This document shows positions 47,377 to 56,951 of a stretch of DNA of 64,000 nucleotides, in pieces. The DNA is from Solirubrobacterales bacterium. Lineage in GTDB: Bacteria; Actinomycetota; Thermoleophilia; Solirubrobacterales; Solirubrobacteraceae. The position numbers and the translations under genes are program-made. The notes below the pieces were generated by a model that saw only the letters and a list, made by a program, of their open reading frames with translations, did no database searches and had not been told where the DNA came from. Positions within the stretch are counted from its first letter, which is position 1; every line of letters begins with the position of its first letter. The stretch is from positions 1 through 64,000 of the forward strand of contig DAIDJO010000095.1 in the NCBI GenBank assembly GCA_027451345.1. The letters are read 5' to 3'.

Positions 47377-48165
47377 ATGAACGACGACGCACCCGTCCGC
47401 TACGAGTCCACCGGCGCGGGAATCGTGACCATCACGATGGACGATCCGGACACCCGCAACGCGCTGTCCGACGCGATGCTCGACGCGCTGATCGTCGCCC
47501 TGGAGCGGGCGCGGGACGACGAGGGCGTGCGCTGCGTCGTGCTCGCCTCGAGCCACGCCACGGTGTTCAGCTCGGGCGGGGACCTCGGCGGGTTCGCCGC
47601 GGAGGTGCCGCTCGCCCACAAGCACCTCGCCACCGAGCGGTTCCCCCGCCTGTTCACGCTGATCGGCTCGCTCGGCAAGCCGACCGTCTGCGCGGCGCGC
47701 GGCCACGTGCTGGCCGGCGCGCTCGGCCTGGCGCTCGCCTGCGACCTCGTCGTCGCCTCCGACCGGGCCACGTTCGGCACGCCCGAGATCAACGTCGGCG
47801 TCTTCCCGTTCATGATCATGGCGCTCATCTACCGCAACGTCGGGCGCAAGAAGACCAACGAGCTGCTTCTGCTCGGGGAGCGGATCGACGCCCACGAGGC
47901 GGCGAGGATCGGGATCGTCAACCGGGTCGTGCCCGACGACGGCTTCGATGCCGCCGTCGCCGACTGGGCGGGACGGCTCGCCGCGAAGTCCCCCCTGCTG
48001 ATGCGGCTCGGCAAGGACGCGATGTTCCGTCAGCAGGACATGGCGCTCGCCGACGCGCTCGACTTCCTGCACGCGCAGCTGACGCTCGCCTTCGCCACCG
48101 AGGACATCCGGGAGGGCGTGCAGGCCTTCTTCGAGAAGCGCGAACCGGTCTGGCGCGGCCGTTGA
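47377..48165 (+). CDS. Enoyl-CoA hydratase (methylglutaconyl-CoA hydratase-like by context)
   Basis: GIVTITMDDPDTRNALSDAMLDALIVAL; ARGHVLAGALGLALACDLVVAS. Confidence 0.9.
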   Translation: MNDDAPVRYESTGAGIVTITMDDPDTRNALSDAMLDALIVALERARDDEGVRCVVLASSHATVFSSGGDLGGFAAEVPLAHKHLATERFPRLFTLIGSLGKPTVCAARGHVLAGALGLALACDLVVASDRATFGTPEINVGVFPFMIMALIYRNVGRKKTNELLLLGERIDAHEAARIGIVNRVVPDDGFDAAVADWAGRLAAKSPLLMRLGKDAMFRQQDMALADALDFLHAQLTLAFATEDIREGVQAFFEKREPVWRGR

Positions 48166-48183
48166 GCGGCGGGTCCCGTTGGT

Positions 48184-48627
48184 GTGGCGATGCGGCTGAG
48201 TGATGAGGAGGCCCTCGCCCGGCTGAGGGCGCACGACCACGGCGTCCTCTGCACCGTGCACCCGGAGCGCGGCGTCGACGTCATCCCGGTCGTCTACGTC
48301 ATCGATCCCGACGGATACGTCGCGATGCCGATCGACCGCGTCAAGCCGAAGCTCGCCCCCCGCCTACAGCGCGAGCGCAACCTCGAGCGCGATCCACGGG
48401 CCGCGCTGCTCGCCGATCGGTGGGACGCGAGCGACTGGACGAAGCTCTGGTGGGTACGGGCGCAGCTGCGGCACGAGCCCGACCCCGGCGAGCGCGAGCC
48501 GGCGCTTGCCGCGGACTTGGCCGCGCGCTACCCCCAGTACGGGGGCGAGGCCCCGTTCGTGCGGCTGCTCGTGCTGCGGATCGTCGGGCTCACCGGGTGG
48601 GCGGGGACCGAGGACGCCGCGAGCTGA
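48184..48627 (+). CDS. PPOX-class (F420/flavin-dependent) oxidoreductase
   Basis: LRAHDHGVLCTVHPERGVDVIPVVYVIDPDGYVAMPIDRVKPK; YPQYGGEAPFVRLLVLRIVGLTGW. Confidence 0.82.
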   Translation: MAMRLSDEEALARLRAHDHGVLCTVHPERGVDVIPVVYVIDPDGYVAMPIDRVKPKLAPRLQRERNLERDPRAALLADRWDASDWTKLWWVRAQLRHEPDPGEREPALAADLAARYPQYGGEAPFVRLLVLRIVGLTGWAGTEDAAS

Positions 48628-48650
48628 GCGGCTCGCCGACACGTTCTGGC

Positions 48651-49019
48651 CTACCCGGAGAACTCTCCCTCGGGTGAGATCCGCACGACGGTTCTGACCC
48701 CCGCTTCACCGAGCACGGCGAGGAACCGTGGGGTGATCGCGACCGGTCCGTCCACCTCGATCCGCGCGGGATGATCGACGAGGTGACGCAGCACCGTGGG
48801 CAGGTGGGGTCCACCGCGCGCCACCGAGACCTCGAAGACCTCATCGCGCTGGTCAAAGGCGAGGGCCTGCAGGGCCATCCGCGTCGCCTCCCGGCGCGTG
48901 ATCGTCACCTCCTCCTGAGGGTCGGTGACCTCGATCGTGACGGGGGCGTTGTACAGCTCGATGGTGAGCCGCTCAAGGTATGCTGCCCAGCTGTCACGCG
49001 GCAGTTCTCGCGTAACCAT
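48651..49019 (-). CDS. DUF5335-like protein
   Basis: MVTRELPRDSWAAYLERLTIELYNAPVTIEVTDPQEEVTI; family name assigned from memory. Confidence 0.6.
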   Translation of the reverse strand: MVTRELPRDSWAAYLERLTIELYNAPVTIEVTDPQEEVTITRREATRMALQALAFDQRDEVFEVSVARGGPHLPTVLRHLVDHPARIEVDGPVAITPRFLAVLGEAGVRTVVRISPEGEFSG

Positions 49020-49190
49020 CTCTGTCCCTCCCGCCTCGGTTGTGCCCGTCAGGTTCTGCCTGTCAGGTTCTTGTTAACGGAGTCGGAGGACCGCGTACAG
49101 CGCGATTCCGTGCAGCTCCGTCGGCGGTAACCCGCAGCTCCGATCAGCACTCCTGCGGATGCCCGGAGCGGCCGCGCGTGCGACGTTGCA

Positions 49191-50561
49191 GTGGACAGGT
49201 CAGCGGCCGTGTTCCAGACTCGCGTCACAGATTCCGGCTTCCCCATTCCTCCGGCTCTCACCGAGGAGCTGAGGCCGGCGCTGACCGCTCGGCAGGTCCG
49301 GGCTGAGGCCGAGCGATGCCTGCTCTGCGGCGTGCCCGAGGCGCCGGCCCCGTGCGTCGTCGCATGCCCGGCCGACGTCGACATACCGGCCTTCATCGAG
49401 TCGCTCGCCGGCGATGACCCCGACAGCGCGGCGACGACGGTCTTTGCGGCCAACCTGTTGAGCGGGACCTGCGCGCGCTGCTGCCCGGTGGAGGTGCTCT
49501 GTGAGGCGGGATGCGTGCTCAGTCGGGAGGCTCGACGACCGATCGAGATCGGGGCGTTGCACCGCTATGCCGCCGACTGGGGCCTTGCCCGGCCGCCGGC
49601 CAGGCGTGCGCCGGTGAGCCGGCGCGACGAGCGCGTCGCCGTGATCGGGGCGGGCCCCGGCGGCCTCGCCTGCGCCGGCGAGCTGGCCGCGAGCGGCTTC
49701 GCGGTGACCGTCTACGAGGCGCGCGGCGAGCCCGGGGGGCTCGTGCGCCGAGCCATCGCGCCCTACCGCCAGCTGAACGAGCCGCTGCCCGCCGAGACCC
49801 AGATGATCGCCGAGCTCGGCGCCGAGCTTCGCTTCGGCCACCCGATCGAGAGCGCGGAGGCCCTGCACGCCCTCGAGGCAGAGTGCGAGGCGATCGTGCT
49901 GGCCGTGGGCATGGGCGCAGACGTCACGGTCGACTATCCCGGGGACCACCTGCCCGGGGTGTGGACCTCGCTGCACTTCATCGAGCAGGTGAAGGCGGGG
50001 CGGGTCACCGACATCGGCCAGCGGGTGCTGGTCATCGGTGGGGGCAACACCGCCGTCGACGTCGCTCGCATCGCGGTCCGCCTCGGGGCGGGTGAGGTGA
50101 CCATGGTCTACCGTCGCGGGGAGGCGCAGATGCCCGCCTACGCCCACGAGGTCGCCGAGGCCAAGGCGGAGGGCGTGCGCCTCGAGGTGCTGACCGATGC
50201 GCTGCGGTTCCTCGGCACGGACCGACTCACCGGGGTCGAGCTGCGGCGCACCCGACTGCAGCCCGACGGCGGCGGCAGGCCGCGACCCCAGGCGCTCGAG
50301 GGCACCGAGTTCGTGATGCCCGCGGACACCGCGATCACCGCGATCGGCCAGCAGCCGCGCCGCGAGCTGCTCAGCTGGGTGGACGGGCTGGTGCTGCGCA
50401 ACGGCCTTCCCGAGGTGGACCCTGCCAGCGGGCGCACCGCCAATCCGAAGTACTACGCGGGCGGGGATGTCGTCAACGGCGGGGACACCGTCGTCGAGGC
50501 GGTTCGCTGGGGCAAGCTGATCGCGGGAGCGATCGCACAGCGAGCGGAGAGACGGCCATGA
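49191..50561 (+). CDS. GltD-like NAD(P)H/FAD oxidoreductase with N-terminal Fe-S domain
   Basis: CLLCGVPEAPAPCVVACPADVDIPAFIE..CARCCPVEVLCEAGCV; VAVIGAGPGGLACAGELAASGFAVTVYE; VIGGGNTAVDVARIA. Confidence 0.9.
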   Translation: MDRSAAVFQTRVTDSGFPIPPALTEELRPALTARQVRAEAERCLLCGVPEAPAPCVVACPADVDIPAFIESLAGDDPDSAATTVFAANLLSGTCARCCPVEVLCEAGCVLSREARRPIEIGALHRYAADWGLARPPARRAPVSRRDERVAVIGAGPGGLACAGELAASGFAVTVYEARGEPGGLVRRAIAPYRQLNEPLPAETQMIAELGAELRFGHPIESAEALHALEAECEAIVLAVGMGADVTVDYPGDHLPGVWTSLHFIEQVKAGRVTDIGQRVLVIGGGNTAVDVARIAVRLGAGEVTMVYRRGEAQMPAYAHEVAEAKAEGVRLEVLTDALRFLGTDRLTGVELRRTRLQPDGGGRPRPQALEGTEFVMPADTAITAIGQQPRRELLSWVDGLVLRNGLPEVDPASGRTANPKYYAGGDVVNGGDTVVEAVRWGKLIAGAIAQRAERRP

Positions 50562-50812
50562 GCACGCCGTCCGCCGCCGCACGTCCCGTCAAGGATCTCG
50601 AGCCGAGACGGTACCGCCACGGCGATGCCGTGCTGACCACCTACCGGGGCTGGTGCAAGGGCTGTGACCTCTGCATCAGGTCATGCCCGTCCGGGATCCT
50701 CGCCCTGGCCGATGATGACCGGATCGAGGTCACGGACATCTCGCGCTGCATCTTCTGCGGGATCTGCGTGGTTCGCTGCCCCGACTTCGTCTTCGAGCTC
50801 GACCGCAACTGA
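50558..50812 (+). CDS. 2-oxoacid:acceptor oxidoreductase delta subunit (ferredoxin-type 2x[4Fe-4S])
   Basis: YRGWCKGCDLCIRSCPSGIL; ISRCIFCGICVVRCPDFVFEL. Confidence 0.9.
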   Translation: MSTPSAAARPVKDLEPRRYRHGDAVLTTYRGWCKGCDLCIRSCPSGILALADDDRIEVTDISRCIFCGICVVRCPDFVFELDRN

Positions 50813-50825
50813 AAGCGAGGGCGAC

Positions 50826-51956
50826 GTGCAACAGCTGATTCAGGGCAACGAGGCGTGTGCACTGGGCGCTGTGGCGGCCGGCTGCTCGTTCTTCGCGGGC
50901 TACCCGATCACCCCGTCGAGCGAGATCATGGAATGGATGTCGCGCCTGCTGCCCCCTCGCGGCGGGGTGTTCATCCAGATGGAGGATGAGCTCTCCTCGA
51001 TGGGTGCGGTGATCGGCGCGAGCTGGACCGGGGCGAAGGCGATGACCGCCACCTCGGGCCCCGGGTTCACGCTCATGCAGGAGCACATCGGCTACGCGGC
51101 GATGACCGAGACCCCGTGCGTGATCGTCGACGGGCAGCGCGTCGGGCCGAGCACCGGGATGCCGACGTCCCCCGCCCAGGGGGACGTCATGCAGGCCCGC
51201 TGGGGTTCGCACGGCGACCGGGCCGCGATCGCCCTCACCGCCTCATCGGTGCTGGACACCTACACGATGACGATCGAGGCGTTCAACATGAGCGAGCGCT
51301 ACCGCCTTCCGGTGGTGCTGCTGCTCGACGCCACGCTCGCCCACATGCGGGAGAACGTGATCCTCCCGGACATTCCGATCGTCAACCGGTCGCGACCGGG
51401 GTCGATCGACGACTTCGCTCCGTTCGGCTCACCCGAGTTCCTGCCCCTGGGAGCGGGCGCCCGGTTCACCGTCAGCGGACTGTCGCACGACGAGGCGGGG
51501 CACCAACGGGCCGCGAAGAGTGACGCCGGGGAGCGCCTCACGCGGCGCGCGATCGAGCGGGTCGCCGCGGACGCCGAGCGGATCACGCTCACCCGCCAGG
51601 AGGCGTTGGACGACGCCGAATTGGTCCTGGTCGCCTACGGGATCACCGCCCGGGCGGCACGCGCCGCCGTGCACCAGCTGCGTGCCGAGGGGATTCCGGC
51701 CGGCCTGTTGGAGCTGCAGACGCTGTGGCCGTTTCCCGCTGAGCTGGTCGGCTCCGTGGCCCGCAACGCGCGCGCCGTGGTGGTCGCCGAGCTCAACCTC
51801 GGGCAGGTGGTGACGCTGGTGAGTGCGGTGGCGGGCACGACGCCCGTCCATCACCTGGGCCGGATGGATGGCGCGCTGCTCGAACCGGACGCGATCGCCG
51901 CGGCCGGCCGCACGGCGTTGCACGACGCGGTCCAGGAGGTGGGAGCGGCGCGATGA
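50826..51956 (+). CDS. 2-oxoacid:acceptor oxidoreductase alpha subunit (KorA-like)
   Basis: GTG start; GNEACALGAVAAGCSFFAGYPITPSSEIMEWM; TATSGPGFTLMQEHIGYAAM. Confidence 0.92.
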   Translation: MQQLIQGNEACALGAVAAGCSFFAGYPITPSSEIMEWMSRLLPPRGGVFIQMEDELSSMGAVIGASWTGAKAMTATSGPGFTLMQEHIGYAAMTETPCVIVDGQRVGPSTGMPTSPAQGDVMQARWGSHGDRAAIALTASSVLDTYTMTIEAFNMSERYRLPVVLLLDATLAHMRENVILPDIPIVNRSRPGSIDDFAPFGSPEFLPLGAGARFTVSGLSHDEAGHQRAAKSDAGERLTRRAIERVAADAERITLTRQEALDDAELVLVAYGITARAARAAVHQLRAEGIPAGLLELQTLWPFPAELVGSVARNARAVVVAELNLGQVVTLVSAVAGTTPVHHLGRMDGALLEPDAIAAAGRTALHDAVQEVGAAR

Positions 51957-52774
51957 GACACGGAGAGCATCTGCGGGCGTACCTTCGCGAGGAGGCGATG
52001 CCGAACGTCTGGTGTCCGGGCTGTGGCCACGGCAACGTGATGGGAGCGCTGACACGCACCTTCGACCGCATGCAGCTCGACCTCGACGCGACGGTGGTGA
52101 TCGGCGGCATCGGCTGCGCCAGCCGGATGCCGTTCTTTCTCAACACCAACGCCATGCACACGACGCACGGACGCGCCTTGACCTTCGCGACCGGGGTCAA
52201 GCTCGCCCGCCCCGAGTTGACCGTGCTGGCCGTCATGGGTGACGGGGACGCGCTCGCGATCGGGGGCAACCACCTGATCCACGCGTGCCGACGCAACATC
52301 GACGTGACCGCGCTGGTCCTCAATAACGGCATCTACGGGATGACGGGTGGGCAGCTCGCTCCCTCGACGCCGCAGAGCTTCCGCTCAACCACCAGCGCGC
52401 TCGGAAGCATCGAGTCACCGTTCGACACGGTCGAGCTGGCGCTCGCCGCCGGAGCGACGTACGTCGCACGCGCCACGACGTTCGACTTCGACGAGATGCC
52501 CCAGATGATCGAGGCGGCGATCCGCCATCCGGGATTCGCCCTGGTCGAGATCCTCAGCCAGTGCCCGACCTACTTCGGGCGGCTGAACAAGCTCGGCGAC
52601 GGCCGTGCGCTGCTGGACTACGAGAGGGATCACACCGCGCCGCTCGAGGGGATCACGCGGGAGGAACTGGCCGGGCAGCTGCCGATCGGGGTCTTCCGCG
52701 AGGAGATCCGGCCTGAGTACACGCGCCAGTACGCCGCGCTCTGCGACCGGGCCCGGAGGGCGGGCAATGGCTGA
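51953..52774 (+). CDS. 2-oxoacid:acceptor oxidoreductase beta subunit (KorB-like, TPP)
   Basis: MPNVWCPGCGHGNVMGALTRTF; TVLAVMGDGDALAIGGNHLIHACRRNIDVTALVLNNGIYGMTGGQLAPSTP. Confidence 0.93.
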   Translation: MRHGEHLRAYLREEAMPNVWCPGCGHGNVMGALTRTFDRMQLDLDATVVIGGIGCASRMPFFLNTNAMHTTHGRALTFATGVKLARPELTVLAVMGDGDALAIGGNHLIHACRRNIDVTALVLNNGIYGMTGGQLAPSTPQSFRSTTSALGSIESPFDTVELALAAGATYVARATTFDFDEMPQMIEAAIRHPGFALVEILSQCPTYFGRLNKLGDGRALLDYERDHTAPLEGITREELAGQLPIGVFREEIRPEYTRQYAALCDRARRAGNG

Positions 52775-53354
52775 GCTCAACACCCGCAACGGGCAGGTGG
52801 TGGGCTCCGCGCTCGCCACACGGGTGCAGACGGGGATCCGGATCGCGGGCCGCGGCGGGCAGGGCGTCATGCTCGCCGGCCTGCTGGTCGCCCAGGCGGC
52901 GATCGATGACGGGCTCGAGGTCGTCCAGACGCAGAGCTACGGCCCCGAGGCGCGGCTGGGCGCCGCCAAATCCGACGTGATCCTGTCCCATGAGCCCATC
53001 GCCTACCCGGAGATCGGCGCGCCCGACCTCTTCCTCTGCCTCTCCCACGACGCCTTCACGGCCTATGGCCACGACATCGCACCGAACACGCGGCTGATCA
53101 TGGACGCGCGGGCCGCGCGCGGGCTCGACGTCGGCGAGGCGGTTCTGGTCCCCATGGTCGACACCGCCCGTGACTGCGGCGCGATCATCGCCGCCAACAT
53201 CGTCGGTCTCGGCTTCCTCGTGGGCATGACCGACGTGGTCTCCGAGCGGTCACTGCGGCGGGCTCTGGCCGCCCGGGCGCGACCCGAGTCGCTGGAGAGC
53301 AACATGCGCGCGCTGGACGCGGGATTGGCGCTGGCGGCGGAGCGCCGTCTGTAG
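52767..53354 (+). CDS. 2-oxoacid:acceptor oxidoreductase gamma subunit
   Basis: GIRIAGRGGQGVMLAGLLVAQAAIDDGLEVVQTQSYGPEARLGAAKSDVILSHEPIAYP. Confidence 0.92.
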   Translation: MAELNTRNGQVVGSALATRVQTGIRIAGRGGQGVMLAGLLVAQAAIDDGLEVVQTQSYGPEARLGAAKSDVILSHEPIAYPEIGAPDLFLCLSHDAFTAYGHDIAPNTRLIMDARAARGLDVGEAVLVPMVDTARDCGAIIAANIVGLGFLVGMTDVVSERSLRRALAARARPESLESNMRALDAGLALAAERRL

Positions 53355-53613
53355 GCGATTGACCTCAAACGCTGCCGCTCCCGACCGCATCGCGGTTACG
53401 GTGGCCGTTCCGCACAACGAGGGCTCGCCGTGAACGCTGATCTGATCAGGTGCCGGACGATGATGGGACACGCGGCCGCGTCGCGGTTGCATGTCGACGG
53501 GCCGTCACCGCGACTGGCCCTGGGTCGTGGCTGGCCGGAGAGCCGCTCTACGGGGCGACCGGCTGGCGGGAAATTGAGCGTTGGGAGATCCTGCTGAACG
53601 CCCCTGGCGCAGT

Positions 53614-54372
53614 TCAGCTGAGGGCCTGCGGGTCGGCCGCCAGCCCGGGCAGCCAGCCCGCGGCGTCGCGCCGGAACGCTTCCGGCGCGAGGGCGCCGGC
53701 GCCCGCCGGAACGGCGCCGAGCAGCGGCACCGGGTGGGCGGCGAGGTAGGCGCGGTTGCTGAGCTCGATCGGGTCGGGCTCCTCGGGCCAGGCGCCGATG
53801 ATCGCGCCGTGGATCGGCACTCGCCGCCGCTGGATGGCCTCGAAGGTGAGCTCGCTGTGGTTCAGGGTCCCGAGCGCGGCGCGGCAGACGACGATGGCGG
53901 CCACCGACGTCTCCCCCTGCTCGATCAGCCCCGCCGCCATGTCGGGCAGCGTGTGCCCGGCGCCGTCGAGCTGGACGAGAAGCCCGCCGGCGCCCTCGAC
54001 GAGCAGGTGATCCACCGTCGCCGCGATCCGGCGGATGGTCTCGAGGTGGGTCGCGAGCGGTGGGAGCTCGACCCCCTCCCGCTCTGCGGCGGCCACCGGA
54101 GCCATCGGGTGGAGGAGCCGGATGCCCTCGTGGACGTTCTCGAGCCCGCCGAGCGTGCGGACGACGTCGATGTCACCGCGGCCGTCCTCGAGCCCCGCTT
54201 GCGTCGGCTTGTAGACGGCGACCGTCCGGCCGGCGGCGCGCAGCGCGGCGCCGATCGCGGCCGTGGCGATCGTCTTGCCGACCCCGGTGTCGGTGCCGGT
54301 GACGAAGAGCAGGCGCGGGAGCGGTGCCGGCGGGGCGAGTGGCCCGGCGTCAGAGGGTGGGGCGCCCATCAC
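53614..54372 (-). CDS. bioD: Dethiobiotin synthase
   Basis: LLFVTGTDTGVGKTIATAAIGAALRAAGRTVAVYKPTQAG; LLVEGAGGLLVQL. Confidence 0.93.
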   Translation of the reverse strand: MMGAPPSDAGPLAPPAPLPRLLFVTGTDTGVGKTIATAAIGAALRAAGRTVAVYKPTQAGLEDGRGDIDVVRTLGGLENVHEGIRLLHPMAPVAAAEREGVELPPLATHLETIRRIAATVDHLLVEGAGGLLVQLDGAGHTLPDMAAGLIEQGETSVAAIVVCRAALGTLNHSELTFEAIQRRRVPIHGAIIGAWPEEPDPIELSNRAYLAAHPVPLLGAVPAGAGALAPEAFRRDAAGWLPGLAADPQALS

Positions 54373-55547
54373 GGGCGCCCCGCCAGCGGTCCCACGGCGG
54401 CCGGCGACCGCTCGGCGCCCTCCCGCGCGGTGGCGGCCGCAAGCGCCGCGGCGGCCGCCGCTGCGTCGGGGTCGAGGTCGGCACGGGCGGTCAGGCGCAG
54501 CCGCGAGATGCCGTCCGGCACGCTCGGGGGCCGGAAGCAGCCGACGAGCACGCCCGCGCGCTAGAGCCCGTCGGCGGCCTCGGCGGCCGCCTCGGGGTCG
54601 CCGACCGGGATCGACTGCACCGCGCCGGCGCTCCGGGGGATGTCGGCCGCGGTCGCGATCACCGCCGCGAGCGCGTGAAGCCGCTGCACTCGGTCCGGTT
54701 CATCGAGGATGACGCGGCAGGCGGCGGCCGCCGCAGCGGCGGCGGCCGGAGCGAGGGCGGTATCGAAGAGGAACGTCCGCGCGGTGTTCACCAGGTGCTC
54801 GCGCACGGCGGCGGGACCCAGGACCGCGCCGCCCTGGCTGCCGAGCGCCTTGGAGAGGGTGGCGGTGACGACCACGTGCCCGGCGCCCGCCAGGCCGGCG
54901 GCGTGGACGGCGCCCCGTCCGTCCCCCGCCACGCCGATGCCGTGCGCCTCATCGACGATCAGCAGCGCGTCGTGCCGCGCGCAGAGTGTTGCGGTGGCCG
55001 CCAGGTCGGCGGCGTCGCCGGAGACCGAGTAGACCGACTCGACCGCCACGAGCGCACGGGCCTCGGCGCGCGTGCGCAGCGCCCGCTCGAGCGCGTCGAG
55101 GTCGGCGTGGGGAACGACCTGCACCGGCGAGCGGGAGAGCCGAGCGCCGTCGATCAGCGACGCGTGCACGTGCGCGTCGGTGATGAGCAGCGTCTCGGCG
55201 CTGCCCAGCGCGGTGAGGACGCCGAGGTTCGCCGCGTACCCGCTCGAGAAGACCAGACAGCTCGGTTGGCCGGTGAGCCGGGCCAGCTCGTGCTCGATCT
55301 CCTCGTGCGCCTGCGTCGTGCCGACGACGACGCGCGAGGCGCGGGCACCGGCGCCGAAGCGGGCGAGGGCCGCCGCGGCCGCCTCGCGCAGGCGCGGGTC
55401 GGCGGCCAGGCCAAGGTAGTCGTTGGAGGCGAGATCCAGGAGGTCGGTGCGGCCCGCGGGGCTGCGCTCCGAATCGGTCCGGCGCACCCGGTGGCACCGC
55501 TCGCGCTCGGCCGCCGCCGCCGCCAGCCAGTCCTGCATCGCCCCCAT
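54369..55547 (-). pseudogene. bioF: 8-amino-7-oxononanoate synthase interrupted by in-frame TAG at 54561-54563
   Basis: LDLASNDYLGLAADPRLREAA...DEAHGIGVAGDGRGAVHAAG...VVTATLSKALGSQGG; after ADGL*, the same frame continues RAGVLVGCFRPPSVPDGISRLRLTARADLD (BioF C terminus). Confidence 0.88.
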
Positions 55548-56932
55548 CAGCCGTGCACCTCGGCGACCGCGCCGACGATCGCTGCGCCGATCGCCTCGAC
55601 CTCACCGGGCTCGCACACGTACGGCGGCATCGTGTAGACGAGATCCCGGAAGGGACGCACCCAGACACCGCGGGCGAGCGCGGCGCGGGTCACCGCCACC
55701 ACGTCCACCGGCTCGCGCAGCTGCACGACCCCGACGGCGCCGAGGACCCGCACGTCCGCCACCGAGCCGAGCTCCCGCGCCGGCTGCAGCGCGTGAGAGA
55801 GACCGCGGCCGATCGTCCCGACGCGGTCGAGCAGCGCCTCGTCGAGCAGGTCGAGGGACGCACCGGCGACGGCGCAGGCGAGTGGGTTGGCCATGAACGT
55901 CGGACCGTGCAGCAGCGCCGGCTGCGGCGAGGCGGTGATGGCCTCGGCCACCCGGCCGCTGCAGAGCACCGCGGCGAGGGTCATGTATCCGCCCGTCAGC
56001 GCCTTGCCGACGCACATCACATCGGGTGCCACACCGGCCCAGTCGCCGCCGAACCACCGGCCCGTCCGCCCGAAGGCGGTGGCGATCTCATCGGCGATCA
56101 GGAGCAGCCCATGCTCGTCGGCGAGCCGCCGCAGCGCGATGAGACACGCGGGCGGATAGACGTGCATGCCGCCGGCGCCCTGGAGCACCGGCTCGACGAC
56201 GATCGCCGCCAGGGTGTCGGCGTGACGCGCGATCAGCTCCTCCGCCTCGGCGGCCCAACGACGGAGCTCGGCGGAGCCCGGGTCGGCCGGGTCGGCCGGG
56301 TCGGCCGCGTCGGTCGGGTTGCCCAGGTCGGCGAGCGTGCCGCCCGCCGTCGCCGCCGCCGGGGGGCGCGGGAGGAAGAGCTGGTCGGCGACGAGTCCCG
56401 GGAAGAGCGAGTGCATCCCGTCGACCGGGTCGCACAGGCTCATCGCGCCGGTCGTGTCGCCGTGATAGGCGCCGCGCAGCGCGGCGAAGCGCTGGCGCTG
56501 CGGCGCCCCGGCCGCCGCCTGATACTGGACCGCGAGCTTCATCGCGACCTCGACCGACACCGACCCCGAGTCGGCGAAGAACACGTGGCCGAGCGGCCCC
56601 GGCGCCCGCTCGACGAGCCGCTCGGCGAGCGCGACCGCCGGCTCGTGGGTGAGGCCGCCGAACATCACGTGGCTGAAGCGGTCGACCTGTCCGCGCACGG
56701 CCGCGTCGAGGACGGGGTGGCGGTACCCGTGGATCGCACACCACCAGGAGCTCATCGCGTCGATCACCTCGTGGCGCTCCCCGCGCGGGGACTCGAGCGT
56801 CAGCCGCACGCCTCCGGCGGCGAGGACCGCGTAGGGATCCGGCCCGCGCAGCGGCGCGTAGGGATGCCACACCAGGCCGCGGTCACGATCCGTGAGCGAC
56901 CTCACCGTGCGCGCCGGCGCCACGTCACGCAC
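55547..56932 (-). CDS. bioA: Adenosylmethionine-8-amino-7-oxononanoate aminotransferase
   Basis: HPYAPLRGPDPYAV; SSWWCAIHGYRHPVLDAAV; FGRTGRWFGGDWAGVAPDVMCVGKALTGGYMTLAAVL. Confidence 0.93.
   Translation of the reverse strand: MRDVAPARTVRSLTDRDRGLVWHPYAPLRGPDPYAVLAAGGVRLTLESPRGERHEVIDAMSSWWCAIHGYRHPVLDAAVRGQVDRFSHVMFGGLTHEPAVALAERLVERAPGPLGHVFFADSGSVSVEVAMKLAVQYQAAAGAPQRQRFAALRGAYHGDTTGAMSLCDPVDGMHSLFPGLVADQLFLPRPPAAATAGGTLADLGNPTDAADPADPADPGSAELRRWAAEAEELIARHADTLAAIVVEPVLQGAGGMHVYPPACLIALRRLADEHGLLLIADEIATAFGRTGRWFGGDWAGVAPDVMCVGKALTGGYMTLAAVLCSGRVAEAITASPQPALLHGPTFMANPLACAVAGASLDLLDEALLDRVGTIGRGLSHALQPARELGSVADVRVLGAVGVVQLREPVDVVAVTRAALARGVWVRPFRDLVYTMPPYVCEPGEVEAIGAAIVGAVAEVHG
56281..56316. 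repeat. 9-bp tandem repeat (about 4 copies) inside bioA
   Basis: ggtcggccg x3 then cgtcggtcg; encodes (PAD)n on the minus strand. Confidence 0.85.
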
Positions 56933-56951
56933 CGCGTCCGCGTGCCGGGGC

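Noticed and set aside
54324-55637. 437-aa plus-strand ORF opposite bioF
   Set aside because: Shadow ORF; considered as an alternative to the amber-interrupted bioF, but only the minus frame shows BioF motifs on both sides of the stop.
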